From contig CAUJCO010000004.1 of NCBI GenBank assembly GCA_963169645.1, forward strand, positions 62,001-126,000: DNA of 64,000 bases, written 5' to 3'. The notes beneath the pieces are model-generated. The model made no database searches and was not told the origin of the DNA. It worked only from the letters and a program-made list of their open reading frames with translations. A program made the translations under genes and the position numbers. The DNA comes from Bacteroidota bacterium. Lineage in GTDB: Bacteria; Bacteroidota; Bacteroidia; Chitinophagales; JADIYW01. Below, piece by piece: positions 44,534 to 53,423 of the stretch; the first letter of the stretch is position 1, and the number at the start of each line of letters is the position of its first letter.

Positions 44534-47170
44534 TTATGCATTTGTTTGTACTAAAAACAATTCTTCGGCTTGTTTTAGTACGGTTTCTATGCCACTCGCA
44601 TCAGTACCACCTGCAGTCGCATAAAATGGCTGACCGCCACCGCCACCTTTAATTGCTTTCGATAATTCTTTTATTAAATTTCCGGCATGCAATTTTGTAT
44701 CTTTCACCACATTATCCGAAATAATAATGGAAATAATAGGCTTTTCATTTACGATAGATGCTACCACAAAAAATAAATTTTCGAATTCATTTTTTATATC
44801 GAATTGAATTTTTTTCAATCCATCTGCATTAACACCATCCACTTTTTCAAATAATACGTTGATATTATTTCGGTTCGTAATTTTGGTTCGTAATTGTTGT
44901 TTTAGCAATTCCACTTTTTCATTTTGGAATTTTTCTATTTCATTTTTCAATGTAGAAGTTTCCTCTTGCAAAGCATGGATGGATTTGATAATATCCTTTG
45001 GATTTTTCAACACCTCTTTTACTGCATTATATTGTTTAATGATTTCATTCGTATAGTGCAATGCCATTTCACCACAAACTGCCTCTATCCTTCTAACACC
45101 GGCTGCAACCGCACTTTCCGAAGTAATTTTAAACAAGCCGATTTCACCGGTATTTCCAACATGTGTACCACCACAAAGCTCGATAGAATATTTTTCATCC
45201 ATAATTACCACTCGAACAGTATCGCCATATTTCTCACCAAACAATGCCATTGCACCTAATTTCATAGCATCTTCCTTAGGCATTTCTTTTATCACCACCG
45301 GAATATTTAGTCGTATTTTTTCATTGACTAATTGTTCTACTTGTGTAATTTCTTCTTCTGTTAATTTAGCAAAATGAGAGAAATCGAAACGTACGTATTC
45401 ACTATTATTCAATGAGCCTTTTTGGGCAATGTGCGTACCTAAAACACGTTGCAATGCAGCTTGCAATAAATGTGTTGCAGAGTGATGTATCGTTGTTTTT
45501 AAACGGGTGTCCGGATTCACTTTTGCTATTACATCGCCATCAAGTTGTTCCGGAATGGCATCGGTATAATGCACAATTAAATCATTTTCTTTTTTGGTAT
45601 CTGTAATAATAACTTCTGAGTTGTTTATATGCAAGTTTCCGGTATCACCTACTTGTCCACCACTTTCCGCATAAAATGGTGTAGTTTCTAAAACCAATTG
45701 AAATTGTTCTTTTCCTTTGGCTTTTATCTTTCTATATTTTAATATTTTTGTTTTAATCTCTAATGTATCATAGCCTACAAAAACAGATTTCCCATCTTGC
45801 AAGGTTATCCAATCATCCACACTTAATTCGGTAGCAGCTCTACTTCTTTCTTTTTGTTTTTTCAATTCTTCTTCAAAGCCTGCTTCATCAACTATTAAGC
45901 CATTTTCAGCGGCAATTAAATTTGTCAAATCAATTGGAAAACCGTATGTATCCAGCAACTCAAATGCGGCTTTTCCATCTATTTTTTTATCGGAATCTTT
46001 AATGATTGAATCCAATCTTTTCAATCCATTTTCTAATGTTTTTAAGAAAGAATTTTCTTCTTCTAAAATTACTTTAGCTACAAACTCTTCTTGTTTTTTT
46101 AATTCAGGAAAAACATTTTCAAATTGTGTAGCCAATACCGGAACCAATAAGTGCATTAATGGTTCTTTGCGTTCCAGATAAGTAAAATAATAGCGAACAG
46201 CTCTTCTTAAAATACGTCGAATTACATAACCGGCTCCGGTGTTACTTGGCAATTGACCATCTGCAATGGTAAACGCAACAGCTCGAATATGGTCGGCTAA
46301 CACACGAAATGAAATCGCTTCTTTGCTATCGCTTCTATCGTATTTTTTATGCACTAAATTTTCTGTTGCTGCAATTGTTCCGGAAAAAACATCGGTATCA
46401 TAATTAGATGTTTTACCTTGCAACACTCGCACCAATCGTTCGAATCCCATTCCGGTATCGACATGTTTTGCAGGCAACAACTCGAGGTTTCCATCTTTTT
46501 TGCGATTGAATTGAATAAATACATTATTCCAAATTTCAATTACTTGAGGATGATCCGCATTAACTAATGTTGCACCATCTACTGCACGGCGTTCTTCATC
46601 GGTACGGCAATCTACATGTATTTCCGTACAAGGGCCGCACGGTCCGGTATCACCCATTTCCCAAAAATTATCTTTTTTATTTCCGAGTAAAATTCTGTCT
46701 TCAGCTATTACTTTCTTCCATTCGTCATACGCTTCTGTATCTTTCGGAATATTTTCTGCTTCATTTCCTTCAAAGATGGTAACATACAATCTATCTTTAT
46801 CTAATTTCAAGACTTCTGTCAGTAATTCCCAACTCCAAGCAATAGCTTCTTTTTTAAAATAATCGCCAAAGCTCCAATTTCCAAGCATCTCAAACATAGT
46901 ATGATGATACGTATCTACACCTACTTCTTCTAAATCGTTGTGTTTACCGGAAACACGCAAACATTTTTGTGTGTCGGCAATACGTGGATTACTAGGCTTA
47001 CCAATTCCTAAGAAAAAATCTTTGAAAGGCGCCATTCCTGAATTGATAAACAATAAAGTGGGATCATTTTTTACAACCATTGGAGCTGATGGTACAATTT
47101 GATGTCCTTTACTCTTAAAAAAATCTAAAAATGCTTGTCGGATTTCTTTTGCAGATAAGTTATTTTCCAT
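44534..47170 (-). CDS. alaS: alanyl-tRNA synthetase
   Basis: 878 residues, full length. Class II catalytic core at the N-terminus (SGMAPFKDFFLGI, FEMLGNWSFGDYFKKEAI, MGDTGPCGPCTEIH, EIWNNVFIQFNR, GMGFERLVRVLQG), the editing domain with zinc motifs HHSATHLLQAAL and CGGTHVGNTGEIG, and the C-Ala domain ending GGGGQPFYATAGG. It charges tRNA(Ala) and the tmRNA in this window. The mRNA is probably leaderless: the -7 box ends 4 nt before the ATG. Confidence 0.97.
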   Translation of the reverse strand: MENNLSAKEIRQAFLDFFKSKGHQIVPSAPMVVKNDPTLLFINSGMAPFKDFFLGIGKPSNPRIADTQKCLRVSGKHNDLEEVGVDTYHHTMFEMLGNWSFGDYFKKEAIAWSWELLTEVLKLDKDRLYVTIFEGNEAENIPKDTEAYDEWKKVIAEDRILLGNKKDNFWEMGDTGPCGPCTEIHVDCRTDEERRAVDGATLVNADHPQVIEIWNNVFIQFNRKKDGNLELLPAKHVDTGMGFERLVRVLQGKTSNYDTDVFSGTIAATENLVHKKYDRSDSKEAISFRVLADHIRAVAFTIADGQLPSNTGAGYVIRRILRRAVRYYFTYLERKEPLMHLLVPVLATQFENVFPELKKQEEFVAKVILEEENSFLKTLENGLKRLDSIIKDSDKKIDGKAAFELLDTYGFPIDLTNLIAAENGLIVDEAGFEEELKKQKERSRAATELSVDDWITLQDGKSVFVGYDTLEIKTKILKYRKIKAKGKEQFQLVLETTPFYAESGGQVGDTGNLHINNSEVIITDTKKENDLIVHYTDAIPEQLDGDVIAKVNPDTRLKTTIHHSATHLLQAALQRVLGTHIAQKGSLNNSEYVRFDFSHFAKLTEEEITQVEQLVNEKIRLNIPVVIKEMPKEDAMKLGAMALFGEKYGDTVRVVIMDEKYSIELCGGTHVGNTGEIGLFKITSESAVAAGVRRIEAVCGEMALHYTNEIIKQYNAVKEVLKNPKDIIKSIHALQEETSTLKNEIEKFQNEKVELLKQQLRTKITNRNNINVLFEKVDGVNADGLKKIQFDIKNEFENLFFVVASIVNEKPIISIIISDNVVKDTKLHAGNLIKELSKAIKGGGGGQPFYATAGGTDASGIETVLKQAEELFLVQTNA

Positions 47171-47174
47171 ACTG

Positions 47175-47182
47175 CAAAAATA
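47175..47182 (-). promoter_or_regulatory. -7 promoter box of alaS
   Basis: TATTTTTG on the minus strand, 4 nt before the ATG at 47170. Confidence 0.55.
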
Positions 47183-47271
47183 CAGAATTGTAGGTCAATT
47201 TTTATACCATCGAATTTTAAGGAAAAATGGTATTTTTCCAACATTCACAAATAAAATAAAAATAGTGTGCC

Positions 47272-47505
47272 TTACTTTCTATCTCTCCAATAGTTATTCG
47301 CCGCTGCAATTGTTTGGAAGTTGATAGCAATTACTTGACTTGCTGCTGTTAAAGCATCGGGATCGTTGGCGTATTGCGGTCGTAGTTTATGCAAAACTTC
47401 TGCATCCGGTTGTGTATATTTTACGCCGCGACGGCTGAGCGTTATTGCCAATTCAAATCCTTGTTGAGGTGTATCTGTAATTAATGACGTTAACCAAGTA
47501 TCCAT
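47272..47505 (-). CDS. hexameric tyrosine-coordinated haem protein (HTHP) family
   Basis: 77 residues. The sequence matches the small HTHP family by its conserved blocks: WLTSLITDTPQQGFELAITLSRRGVK, TQPDAEVLHKLRPQYANDPDAL and the C-terminal INFQTIAAANNYWR. In this family six subunits form a ring and each binds haem b through a tyrosine; Tyr45 in LRPQY occupies the expected position. Members show peroxidase/catalase activity in vitro. No signal peptide. It lies upstream of alaS on the same strand (101 bp) without visible terminator but is functionally unrelated. Recognised from memory of the family. Confidence 0.85.
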   Translation of the reverse strand: MDTWLTSLITDTPQQGFELAITLSRRGVKYTQPDAEVLHKLRPQYANDPDALTAASQVIAINFQTIAAANNYWRDRK

Positions 47506-47592
47506 AAAACTATTTTAAACAACTTAAATTTATCTAAAATAACCATATTTTCAAATATTGAAACAATAACCATTTCAAAAATGAGATTTTTG

Positions 47593-47600
47593 TACTTTTG
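47593..47600 (+). promoter_or_regulatory. -7 promoter box of the BaiN-like gene
   Basis: TACTTTTG, 10 nt before the ATG at 47611. Confidence 0.55.
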
Positions 47601-47610
47601 ATAACTTCTA

Positions 47611-48822
47611 ATGAAATCAAAAAAACGATTAATTATTGTGGGCGGTGGTGCTGCCGGAATATTTGCTGCTATTGAAGTGGCAAAAAACCAACCTCAGTTG
47701 GAAATTATAGTTTTAGAACAAGGTAACGAAGTATTGGAAAAAGTAAAAATTTCGGGCGGTGGTAGATGCAATGTTACAAATGCATGTTTTGAACCGAAAG
47801 AATTAATTAAATATTATCCGCGAGGAAGCAAAGAATTACTTTCACCTTTTTTTGTTTTTAATTGTGAGCATACAGTTGAATGGTTTACGCAAAAAGGTGT
47901 AACATTAAAAACAGAAGAAGATGGTCGAATATTTCCCATAAGCAATCGCTCACAAACCATCATAGATTGTTTATTGGAACAAGCACGTTTACATCATGTT
48001 CAAATAATAAAACAAACAAAAGTAACGCATCTCTCCTATTCTACTCATTTTATTATTAACACAACCACAACACAGTTTACTGCAGATTATCTATTAATAA
48101 CAAGTGGAAATAATGCCACGATTTGGAAACTGTTAAAACAACTTGGGCACCACATTATTGCTGGTGTTCCGTCTTTATTTACATTCAACATTAAAAGTGA
48201 ATTACTAAAAAATTTAGAAGGAATTTCCTTTCCAAATGCAACATGCTCTTTACTTAATTCCAAAATAAATACAAATGGTGCAATATTAATTACACATGTA
48301 GGATTGAGCGGACCGGCGATACTCAAACTATCTGCATTTGCAGCAAGAGATTTAAATGAGAGAAATTATCAATTTGACATACAAATAAATTGGTTGAATG
48401 AGAAAATAGATGCAGTAATACATCAACTGAAAGAAGAAAAAAATAAGCAAGCAAAAAAACAACTACAGAATTTCTTTTTCAAAGAAATACCACATCGCTT
48501 TTGGCTAAAAGTTTTAGACATAAATGGAATAGCACCCATAAAATTAGTAGCTGATTTAAGCAAGAATGACATGCAAAATATTGCACAGACTTTAACCCAA
48601 TCTACATTTCAAGTAACATCTAAAAACAGTAATAAAGATGAGTTTGTTACTGCCGGTGGCGTTGATTTGCGAGAAGTAGATTTTAAAACGATGCAAAGTA
48701 AAATAATACCAAGTTTGTATTTTGCAGGTGAAGTTTTAAATATGGATGCTGTTACCGGTGGATTTAATTTTCAAGCGGCATGGACTACTGCGTATATTGC
48801 AGGAAATAATATTGGAAAATGA
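47611..48822 (+). CDS. BaiN/HI0933-like flavoprotein
   Basis: 403 residues. FAD-binding fold IIVGGGAAGIFAAIEVAK, then KVKISGGGRCNVTNA, the hallmark of this family, EEDGRIFPISNRSQTI, ITHVGLSGPAILKLS and the C-terminal FAD motif LYFAGEVLNMDAVTGGFNFQAAWTTAYIAG. Characterised relatives reduce steroid intermediates or other substrates; many members have unknown substrates, so the reaction is open. Divergent from the haem protein gene. Confidence 0.93.
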   Translation: MKSKKRLIIVGGGAAGIFAAIEVAKNQPQLEIIVLEQGNEVLEKVKISGGGRCNVTNACFEPKELIKYYPRGSKELLSPFFVFNCEHTVEWFTQKGVTLKTEEDGRIFPISNRSQTIIDCLLEQARLHHVQIIKQTKVTHLSYSTHFIINTTTTQFTADYLLITSGNNATIWKLLKQLGHHIIAGVPSLFTFNIKSELLKNLEGISFPNATCSLLNSKINTNGAILITHVGLSGPAILKLSAFAARDLNERNYQFDIQINWLNEKIDAVIHQLKEEKNKQAKKQLQNFFFKEIPHRFWLKVLDINGIAPIKLVADLSKNDMQNIAQTLTQSTFQVTSKNSNKDEFVTAGGVDLREVDFKTMQSKIIPSLYFAGEVLNMDAVTGGFNFQAAWTTAYIAGNNIGK

Positions 48823-48837
48823 AGTACAAAAAATGAT

Positions 48838-48845
48838 TAATTTTG
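48838..48845 (+). promoter_or_regulatory. -7 promoter box of the DUF4199 gene
   Basis: TAATTTTG, 15 nt before the ATG at 48861. Confidence 0.5.
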
Positions 48846-48860
48846 ATAAAAAAATAAAGT

Positions 48861-49379
48861 ATGAGTGAAGTAGAAAAAACAACAATAGATGTACAACCTG
48901 TTGCCATACGTTTTGGAATTATTGCAGCATTTGTATCTGTTTTATCATCTGTTATTTTATTTATTTTAAATATAGAATTCAATAGCATCTCAAAGTGGAT
49001 TCCAACCTTAGCAATGATATCCATTATTTTGGCTGCTCAAAAACAAATTGTAAAAATAAATGCACCACATTTATTTTCGCTTGGAAAATTATTTAAAGTA
49101 GGTTTTATTATTACGTTGATTGCTTCTATTGCAATGCTTGTATATTTCTTTTTATATTCCAATTATATTGCACCTGATTTCATGGATAAAGTGTTAGAAA
49201 TTAGTCGTGCGGAAATGGTGGAAAAAGGGTTAAGTGAAGAACAGATAGAAACAGGTATTGAGATGACAAAAAAATTCATGTCGCCTATTTCCATGATGGT
49301 GATTAGTTTCATCGTAAGTGTAATATTAGGCTCACTCACCTCACTAATTGGTGCAGCTATTTTCAGAAACGAGCAATAA
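48861..49379 (+). CDS. DUF4199-family membrane protein
   Basis: 172 residues with four predicted TM helices (about 15-35, 42-60, 75-97 and 140-162), the last preceded by the amphipathic stretch LEISRAEMVEKGLSEEQIETGIEMTKKF. Length, topology and that central helix fit the Bacteroidota DUF4199 family, whose function is unknown. It has its own promoter box, 38 bp after the flavoprotein gene. Confidence 0.85.
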   Translation: MSEVEKTTIDVQPVAIRFGIIAAFVSVLSSVILFILNIEFNSISKWIPTLAMISIILAAQKQIVKINAPHLFSLGKLFKVGFIITLIASIAMLVYFFLYSNYIAPDFMDKVLEISRAEMVEKGLSEEQIETGIEMTKKFMSPISMMVISFIVSVILGSLTSLIGAAIFRNEQ

Positions 49380-49382
49380 CAA

Positions 49383-49538
49383 CTATTTTGTTTCTACGAT
49401 AACAGATGTACTCGGATTAGAGATATCTCCATTGGAATAAAAAACCTTGACATAATATTCGTACGTTTTATTTTCTTGTATCGATGTATCTGTAAACGAT
49501 AAATATTTAGGAATACACATTAAATAAATCGGTTGCAT
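49383..49538 (-). pseudogene. C-terminal fragment of an FnIII-type protein
   Basis: On the minus strand a 51-residue frame ends at the TAG (49383-49385). It contains YLSFTDTSIQENKTYEYYVKV then FYSNGDISNPSTSVIVETK, the last three strands of an FnIII domain. Nothing FnIII-like continues upstream: a stop (49545-49547) and the methyltransferase gene intervene. The simplest reading is the tail of a deleted exported protein. A tiny real gene is less likely. Confidence 0.6.
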
Positions 49539-49589
49539 TATCTTCTATTTAAGCATTCGGGAAGATTGATTGAGTATTCGATAAAAAAA

Positions 49590-50504
49590 ATGAAAAAATC
49601 ACTAATATTGTGTATGCATTCCATTCACACCATTTATCCGTCAAATTTTAGCGCTTACGAACTAATTGATTCCGGAGATTTTCAAAAATTAGAACGGTTC
49701 GGACAGTACATTACCATACGACCGGAGCCACAAGCTATTTGGAATAAGAAATTATCAGATGCTGATTGGAAAAAGCAAGCACACGTTCAGTTTGAAAGCA
49801 TTACCTCATCGAATGGAAAATGGAATTTTTTAAAAAAGATGCCGGACAATTGGACCATAGATTACCATCATAGCCAATTACAAATTTCATTTAATTTGGC
49901 ATTAACCAAATTTAAACATGTTGGAATATTTCCGGAGCAAAGTGTGAATTGGGATTTTATTTTTCAAAAAACCAACGCCATTAAACAAAAAATTAGTGAT
50001 GTAAAGGTATTGAATTTATTTGCTTACACCGGCGGAGCCAGTTTAGCGGCAAATGCTGCAGGTGCAGAAACATATCATGTTGACTCTATCAAACAAGTGG
50101 TAAGTTGGGCGAACAGAAATATGGAATTATCCAAACAAAAAGATATACGTTGGGTAGTGGAAGATGCGGTAAAATTTGTAAAGAGAGAACGAAAAAGAGG
50201 CAAAATTTATCAAGGAATTATATTAGATCCACCGGCGTATGGACATGGAACAGATGGTGAAAAATGGAAATTAGAAGATCAGATTAATGAGATGATTTTT
50301 GATACGCTTTCTTTATTAGATAAAGAGCATTCGTTTTATCTGCTCAATACGTATTCACTCGGGTTTTCGTCGCTAATAATTGAAAATTTAATAGCAGATA
50401 ATCTTCAAAAAACAGGATTAAATGTAACGCCGGAATTTGGTGAATTATATATTCCATCTGCAACCCAACAAAAATTACCATTAGGTGTATATTGTCGCTT
50501 TTAA
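49590..50504 (+). CDS. class I SAM-dependent methyltransferase, RlmI-like
   Basis: 304 residues from the ATG at 49590; the ATG at 49614 (eight codons later) is equally possible and the extension to 49533 overlaps the FnIII remnant. Motif I is VLNLFAYTGGASLAANAAGA, motif IV ILDPPAYGHGTDGEKW. These are the RlmI/RlmL-type 23S rRNA cytosine or guanine methyltransferase signatures; the missing PUA domain of true RlmI suggests a different RNA substrate. The N-terminal YELIDSGDFQKLERFGQY is conserved among relatives. It overlaps the convergent argE by 4 bp. Confidence 0.88.
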   Translation: MKKSLILCMHSIHTIYPSNFSAYELIDSGDFQKLERFGQYITIRPEPQAIWNKKLSDADWKKQAHVQFESITSSNGKWNFLKKMPDNWTIDYHHSQLQISFNLALTKFKHVGIFPEQSVNWDFIFQKTNAIKQKISDVKVLNLFAYTGGASLAANAAGAETYHVDSIKQVVSWANRNMELSKQKDIRWVVEDAVKFVKRERKRGKIYQGIILDPPAYGHGTDGEKWKLEDQINEMIFDTLSLLDKEHSFYLLNTYSLGFSSLIIENLIADNLQKTGLNVTPEFGELYIPSATQQKLPLGVYCRF

Positions 50505-51568
50505 ACAATATGTTCTAAGAGTTTTTTATACAATTCATATCCATCTTCTATTTCTTTTATATAGATAAATTCATCTGCTGTATGAGATCGTTCGGATTTT
50601 CCGGGTCCCATTTTAATGCTAGGAATTTTCAACAAGGCTTGGTCAGAAAGTGTAGAAGAACCAAAAGTTTCTATACCTAATTTTTCAGCGGTCTTAACTA
50701 CTAAATGGTCTTTATCTATTTGAGATGGTTGTAAGCGTGTGGAACGAGCTTTAATGCTTGCTTTCACATTATCGCTTATAATTTCTAAGAGCTGATCGCT
50801 GTTGTATTCCGGAATGGTACGAACATCAATTGTATATTTGCAAATATCGGGAACAACATTGTGTTGTGTTCCGGCATGTATCATACTTACAGTCATTTTC
50901 ACCGGACCTAAAACCGGATTAATTTTTTTGAATTGATAATTTTGAAACCATTGAACATCAACCATAGCCAAATAAATAGCATTTAAACCTTCGTTTCTAG
51001 CGGCATGTCCGGCTTTCCCTTTCACTTCAGCATCAATTACAATTAATCCTTTTTCGGCAATGGCCATTTTCATTTCAGTTGGCTCGCCTACTATCGCAAA
51101 TTCACAGCCGGAAGTGATGTCTTCTAAAATTTCAATTCCATTTTTTCCTGAAATTTCTTCTTCTGCTGTAGCAGCAAATAGGAAATTATATTTTAAATCT
51201 TCTTGCTCGTAAAAATGTAAAAAGGTAGCTAATAATGTTATTAAAGCAGCACCGGCATCATTGCTACCTAATCCAAATAATTTTCCATCTTCCACTTCTG
51301 CATTAAACGGATTTTTATTCCAACCATTTACAGGTTTCACCGTATCAATATGAGAATTTAATAAGATGGTAGGTTTTAAAAAATTAAAGTGCTTATTCTT
51401 AATCCATGTGTTGTTTAATTTCGATTCAAATGGAATTTTGTGTGCTTTAAGAAATTTGCGAATGACTTCAGCCGCTTTTTCTTCTTCTTTACTAAACGAA
51501 GTAGTTTCGATGAGTTTTTTCAATAACTCGATGCATTCAATCAGTGGATTTTCAATTTTCTTCGACAT
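50501..51568 (-). CDS. argE: M20-family acetyl-/succinyl-ornithine deacylase, ArgE-like
   Basis: 355 residues. Metal-binding landmarks: LLNSHIDTVKP, GLGSNDAGAAL, TAEEEISGKNG, IVGEPTEMK, and the C-terminal HTADEF. The lid domain carries KGKAGHAARNEG. It removes the acyl group from N-acylornithine to give ornithine. In Bacteroidota some arginine pathways use succinylated intermediates, so the acyl group is uncertain. It follows argB by one base, a two-gene arginine unit. Confidence 0.9.
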   Translation of the reverse strand: MSKKIENPLIECIELLKKLIETTSFSKEEEKAAEVIRKFLKAHKIPFESKLNNTWIKNKHFNFLKPTILLNSHIDTVKPVNGWNKNPFNAEVEDGKLFGLGSNDAGAALITLLATFLHFYEQEDLKYNFLFAATAEEEISGKNGIEILEDITSGCEFAIVGEPTEMKMAIAEKGLIVIDAEVKGKAGHAARNEGLNAIYLAMVDVQWFQNYQFKKINPVLGPVKMTVSMIHAGTQHNVVPDICKYTIDVRTIPEYNSDQLLEIISDNVKASIKARSTRLQPSQIDKDHLVVKTAEKLGIETFGSSTLSDQALLKIPSIKMGPGKSERSHTADEFIYIKEIEDGYELYKKLLEHIV

Positions 51569-51569
51569 C

Positions 51570-52361
51570 TTAGTTTATGGTAAATGTAGTTCCAAAATTA
51601 GCATTTTCATTCACATTTTTCAATACGTCTTTAGCGTGACAAAGAATAACTTTATGCACACCTTTTTGTAATGCATTAGCAATATTATCTACTTTAGGAA
51701 TCATGCCATCTGTAATAATTTTATCTGCTTTTAGTATATCAATTTGAGGAACAGAAACATGTTGTATGACACTATCCGCTTTTTCCACATCTTTCAGCAA
51801 ACCATCTTTTTCAAAACAGAAATAAAAAGCTACTTTATATTTTTTTGATAATGCAATAGACATTGCAGCTGCCATTGTATCGGCATTGGTATTAAGCAAT
51901 TGGCCATTTCCATCATGCGTGATTGGTGCAATGATTGGTGTATAATTTTTATCTAACAATTCCGCAAAGAAATCAGCATTTACGGCATCAATATCACCAA
52001 CAAATCCGAAATCAATAGTTGGATGAACACGTTTATGCGACTGAATACAGTTGGCATCTGCACCGGAAAATCCGATAGCATTACATTGCATGGATTGCAA
52101 TTGCGCTACAATTTTTTTATTAATTAATCCGGCATATACCATTGTTACAACATCCAATGTTTTTTCATCTGTTATGCGTCTGCCATCCACTAATGTAGCT
52201 TCAATACCTATTTGTTTGCTTAATTGTGTTGCCAATTTTCCGCCGCCATGAATTAAAACTTTGGGTGCTTGAATCTTGGAAAAATCGATTAAGAACTTTT
52301 TGAGCGCATCAACATCGTCAATAATATTTCCTCCAATTTTTACTACAACTATCGTTTCCAA
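51570..52361 (-). CDS. argB: N-acetylglutamate kinase, TTG start
   Basis: 263 residues. It phosphorylates N-acetyl- (or N-succinyl-) glutamate. Visible: VVKIGGNIIDD, LIHGGGKLATQLSKQIGIE, DGRRITDEKTLDVV, IGFSGADANCI, NADTMAAAMSIALSKKYKVAFYF and the C-terminal GMIPKVDNIANALQKG. There is no in-frame ATG: reading upstream of the TTG at 52361 hits a stop after three codons, so the TTG start is well supported. Thirty-one bases separate it from the divergent lipoprotein start. Confidence 0.95.
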   Translation of the reverse strand: METIVVVKIGGNIIDDVDALKKFLIDFSKIQAPKVLIHGGGKLATQLSKQIGIEATLVDGRRITDEKTLDVVTMVYAGLINKKIVAQLQSMQCNAIGFSGADANCIQSHKRVHPTIDFGFVGDIDAVNADFFAELLDKNYTPIIAPITHDGNGQLLNTNADTMAAAMSIALSKKYKVAFYFCFEKDGLLKDVEKADSVIQHVSVPQIDILKADKIITDGMIPKVDNIANALQKGVHKVILCHAKDVLKNVNENANFGTTFTIN

Positions 52362-52371
52362 TACGTATTTT

Positions 52372-52379
52372 TATTTTTG
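52372..52379 (+). promoter_or_regulatory. -7 promoter box of the paraoxonase-like gene
   Basis: TATTTTTG, 13 nt before the ATG at 52393, inside the argB upstream region. Confidence 0.5.
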
Positions 52380-52392
52380 TAAAGTTATAAGA

Positions 52393-53331
52393 ATGCTCCA
52401 AAAATTACTATTATCCTATATTATACTAAGTTCAATTTTTGCCTGTGAGAAAGCAACAGTACAAAAAACATACGTAAAAATAACAACTGCAGATGGTCCG
52501 GAAGATATTTTACATGATAAAAAAAACAATCGAATTTTAATTTCGTGTGATGAACGAAGAGATGGGAAACTACCCATTGGTATTATACAACAATTAAACA
52601 TTGCAACCGATAGTTGTACAGAATTACCTATTAGTAATATGCCTGCAATTCCATTTCATCCGCATGGTTTTGATTTACAAACTATCCATAATTCAGATTA
52701 CTTATTTGTCATCAATCATTATAAAGATGCAACTCATACCAATTCCATAATCCAATTTAAAATACATGCCGATAAGTTAGAATTTATAAAAGAATATAAA
52801 CATGCATTATTGTTATCTCCAAATGATTTAACGGTTTTACCCAATGGTAGTTTTTATTTTTCTAACGATAAGAATTCATCCAATATCTTAGAACATCTTA
52901 CCAATCCTTATAGTGGTTCGGTGGTTTATTGTGATGGCATGCATACTTGGAAAAAAGTGGATAGTTTGATGAGTTTTCCGAATGGCTTATATAATGAAAA
53001 TGACAAATTATACGTTGCTACTTCAAGAAATTTTGCTTTATATACGTATACAATACAAGCAGATGGAACATTGCAAAATAAAAAGAAATTAAACAGCATT
53101 AATGGCATGGATAACCTAACTGATAATGGAAATGAATTATTAGTTGCTGTTCATCCGGATGAATTGAAATTTGCTGCACTCGCCTATTTTCCGGATATTT
53201 TATCACCATCCAAAACGTTTGCTATTGATAAATCCACGGGAAAATCTACACTTATCTTTTCAGATGATGGTGCACAAATTTCGGGTTCATCAACTGCAGT
53301 AGCTGTTGGTGATAATTTATATTTAGGATAA
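52393..53331 (+). CDS. paraoxonase/arylesterase-like lipoprotein, apparently truncated at the C-terminus
   Basis: 312 residues from the ATG at 52393, with lipobox SSIFAC. The body is a six-bladed beta-propeller of the SMP-30/paraoxonase type: GPEDILHDKKNNRILISCDERR, FHPHGFDLQ, LLSPNDLTVLPNGSFYFSND (calcium ligands Asn-Asp), FPNGLYNENDKLYVATS and GMDNLTDNGNELLVAVHP. Such enzymes hydrolyse lactones or esters. The protein ends NLYLG then TAA (53329-53331), but the same frame continues VFAGYLLKIT before a second stop, matching the last blade of paraoxonases. The upstream extension to 52276 overlaps argB and is rejected. Confidence 0.85.
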   Translation: MLQKLLLSYIILSSIFACEKATVQKTYVKITTADGPEDILHDKKNNRILISCDERRDGKLPIGIIQQLNIATDSCTELPISNMPAIPFHPHGFDLQTIHNSDYLFVINHYKDATHTNSIIQFKIHADKLEFIKEYKHALLLSPNDLTVLPNGSFYFSNDKNSSNILEHLTNPYSGSVVYCDGMHTWKKVDSLMSFPNGLYNENDKLYVATSRNFALYTYTIQADGTLQNKKKLNSINGMDNLTDNGNELLVAVHPDELKFAALAYFPDILSPSKTFAIDKSTGKSTLIFSDDGAQISGSSTAVAVGDNLYLG

Positions 53332-53378
53332 GTATTTGCCGGCTATTTATTGAAAATAACGCATTATAGAGATTAAAA

Positions 53379-53400
53379 AAGCTGTCCAAATGGACAGCTT
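53379..53400. terminator. bidirectional terminator
   Basis: AAGCTGTCCA/TGGACAGCTT 10-bp stem, A-run on the left. It separates the paraoxonase-like gene from convergent ilvC. Confidence 0.85.
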
Positions 53401-53423
53401 AAAATATTAATTTATTTTGAGAA

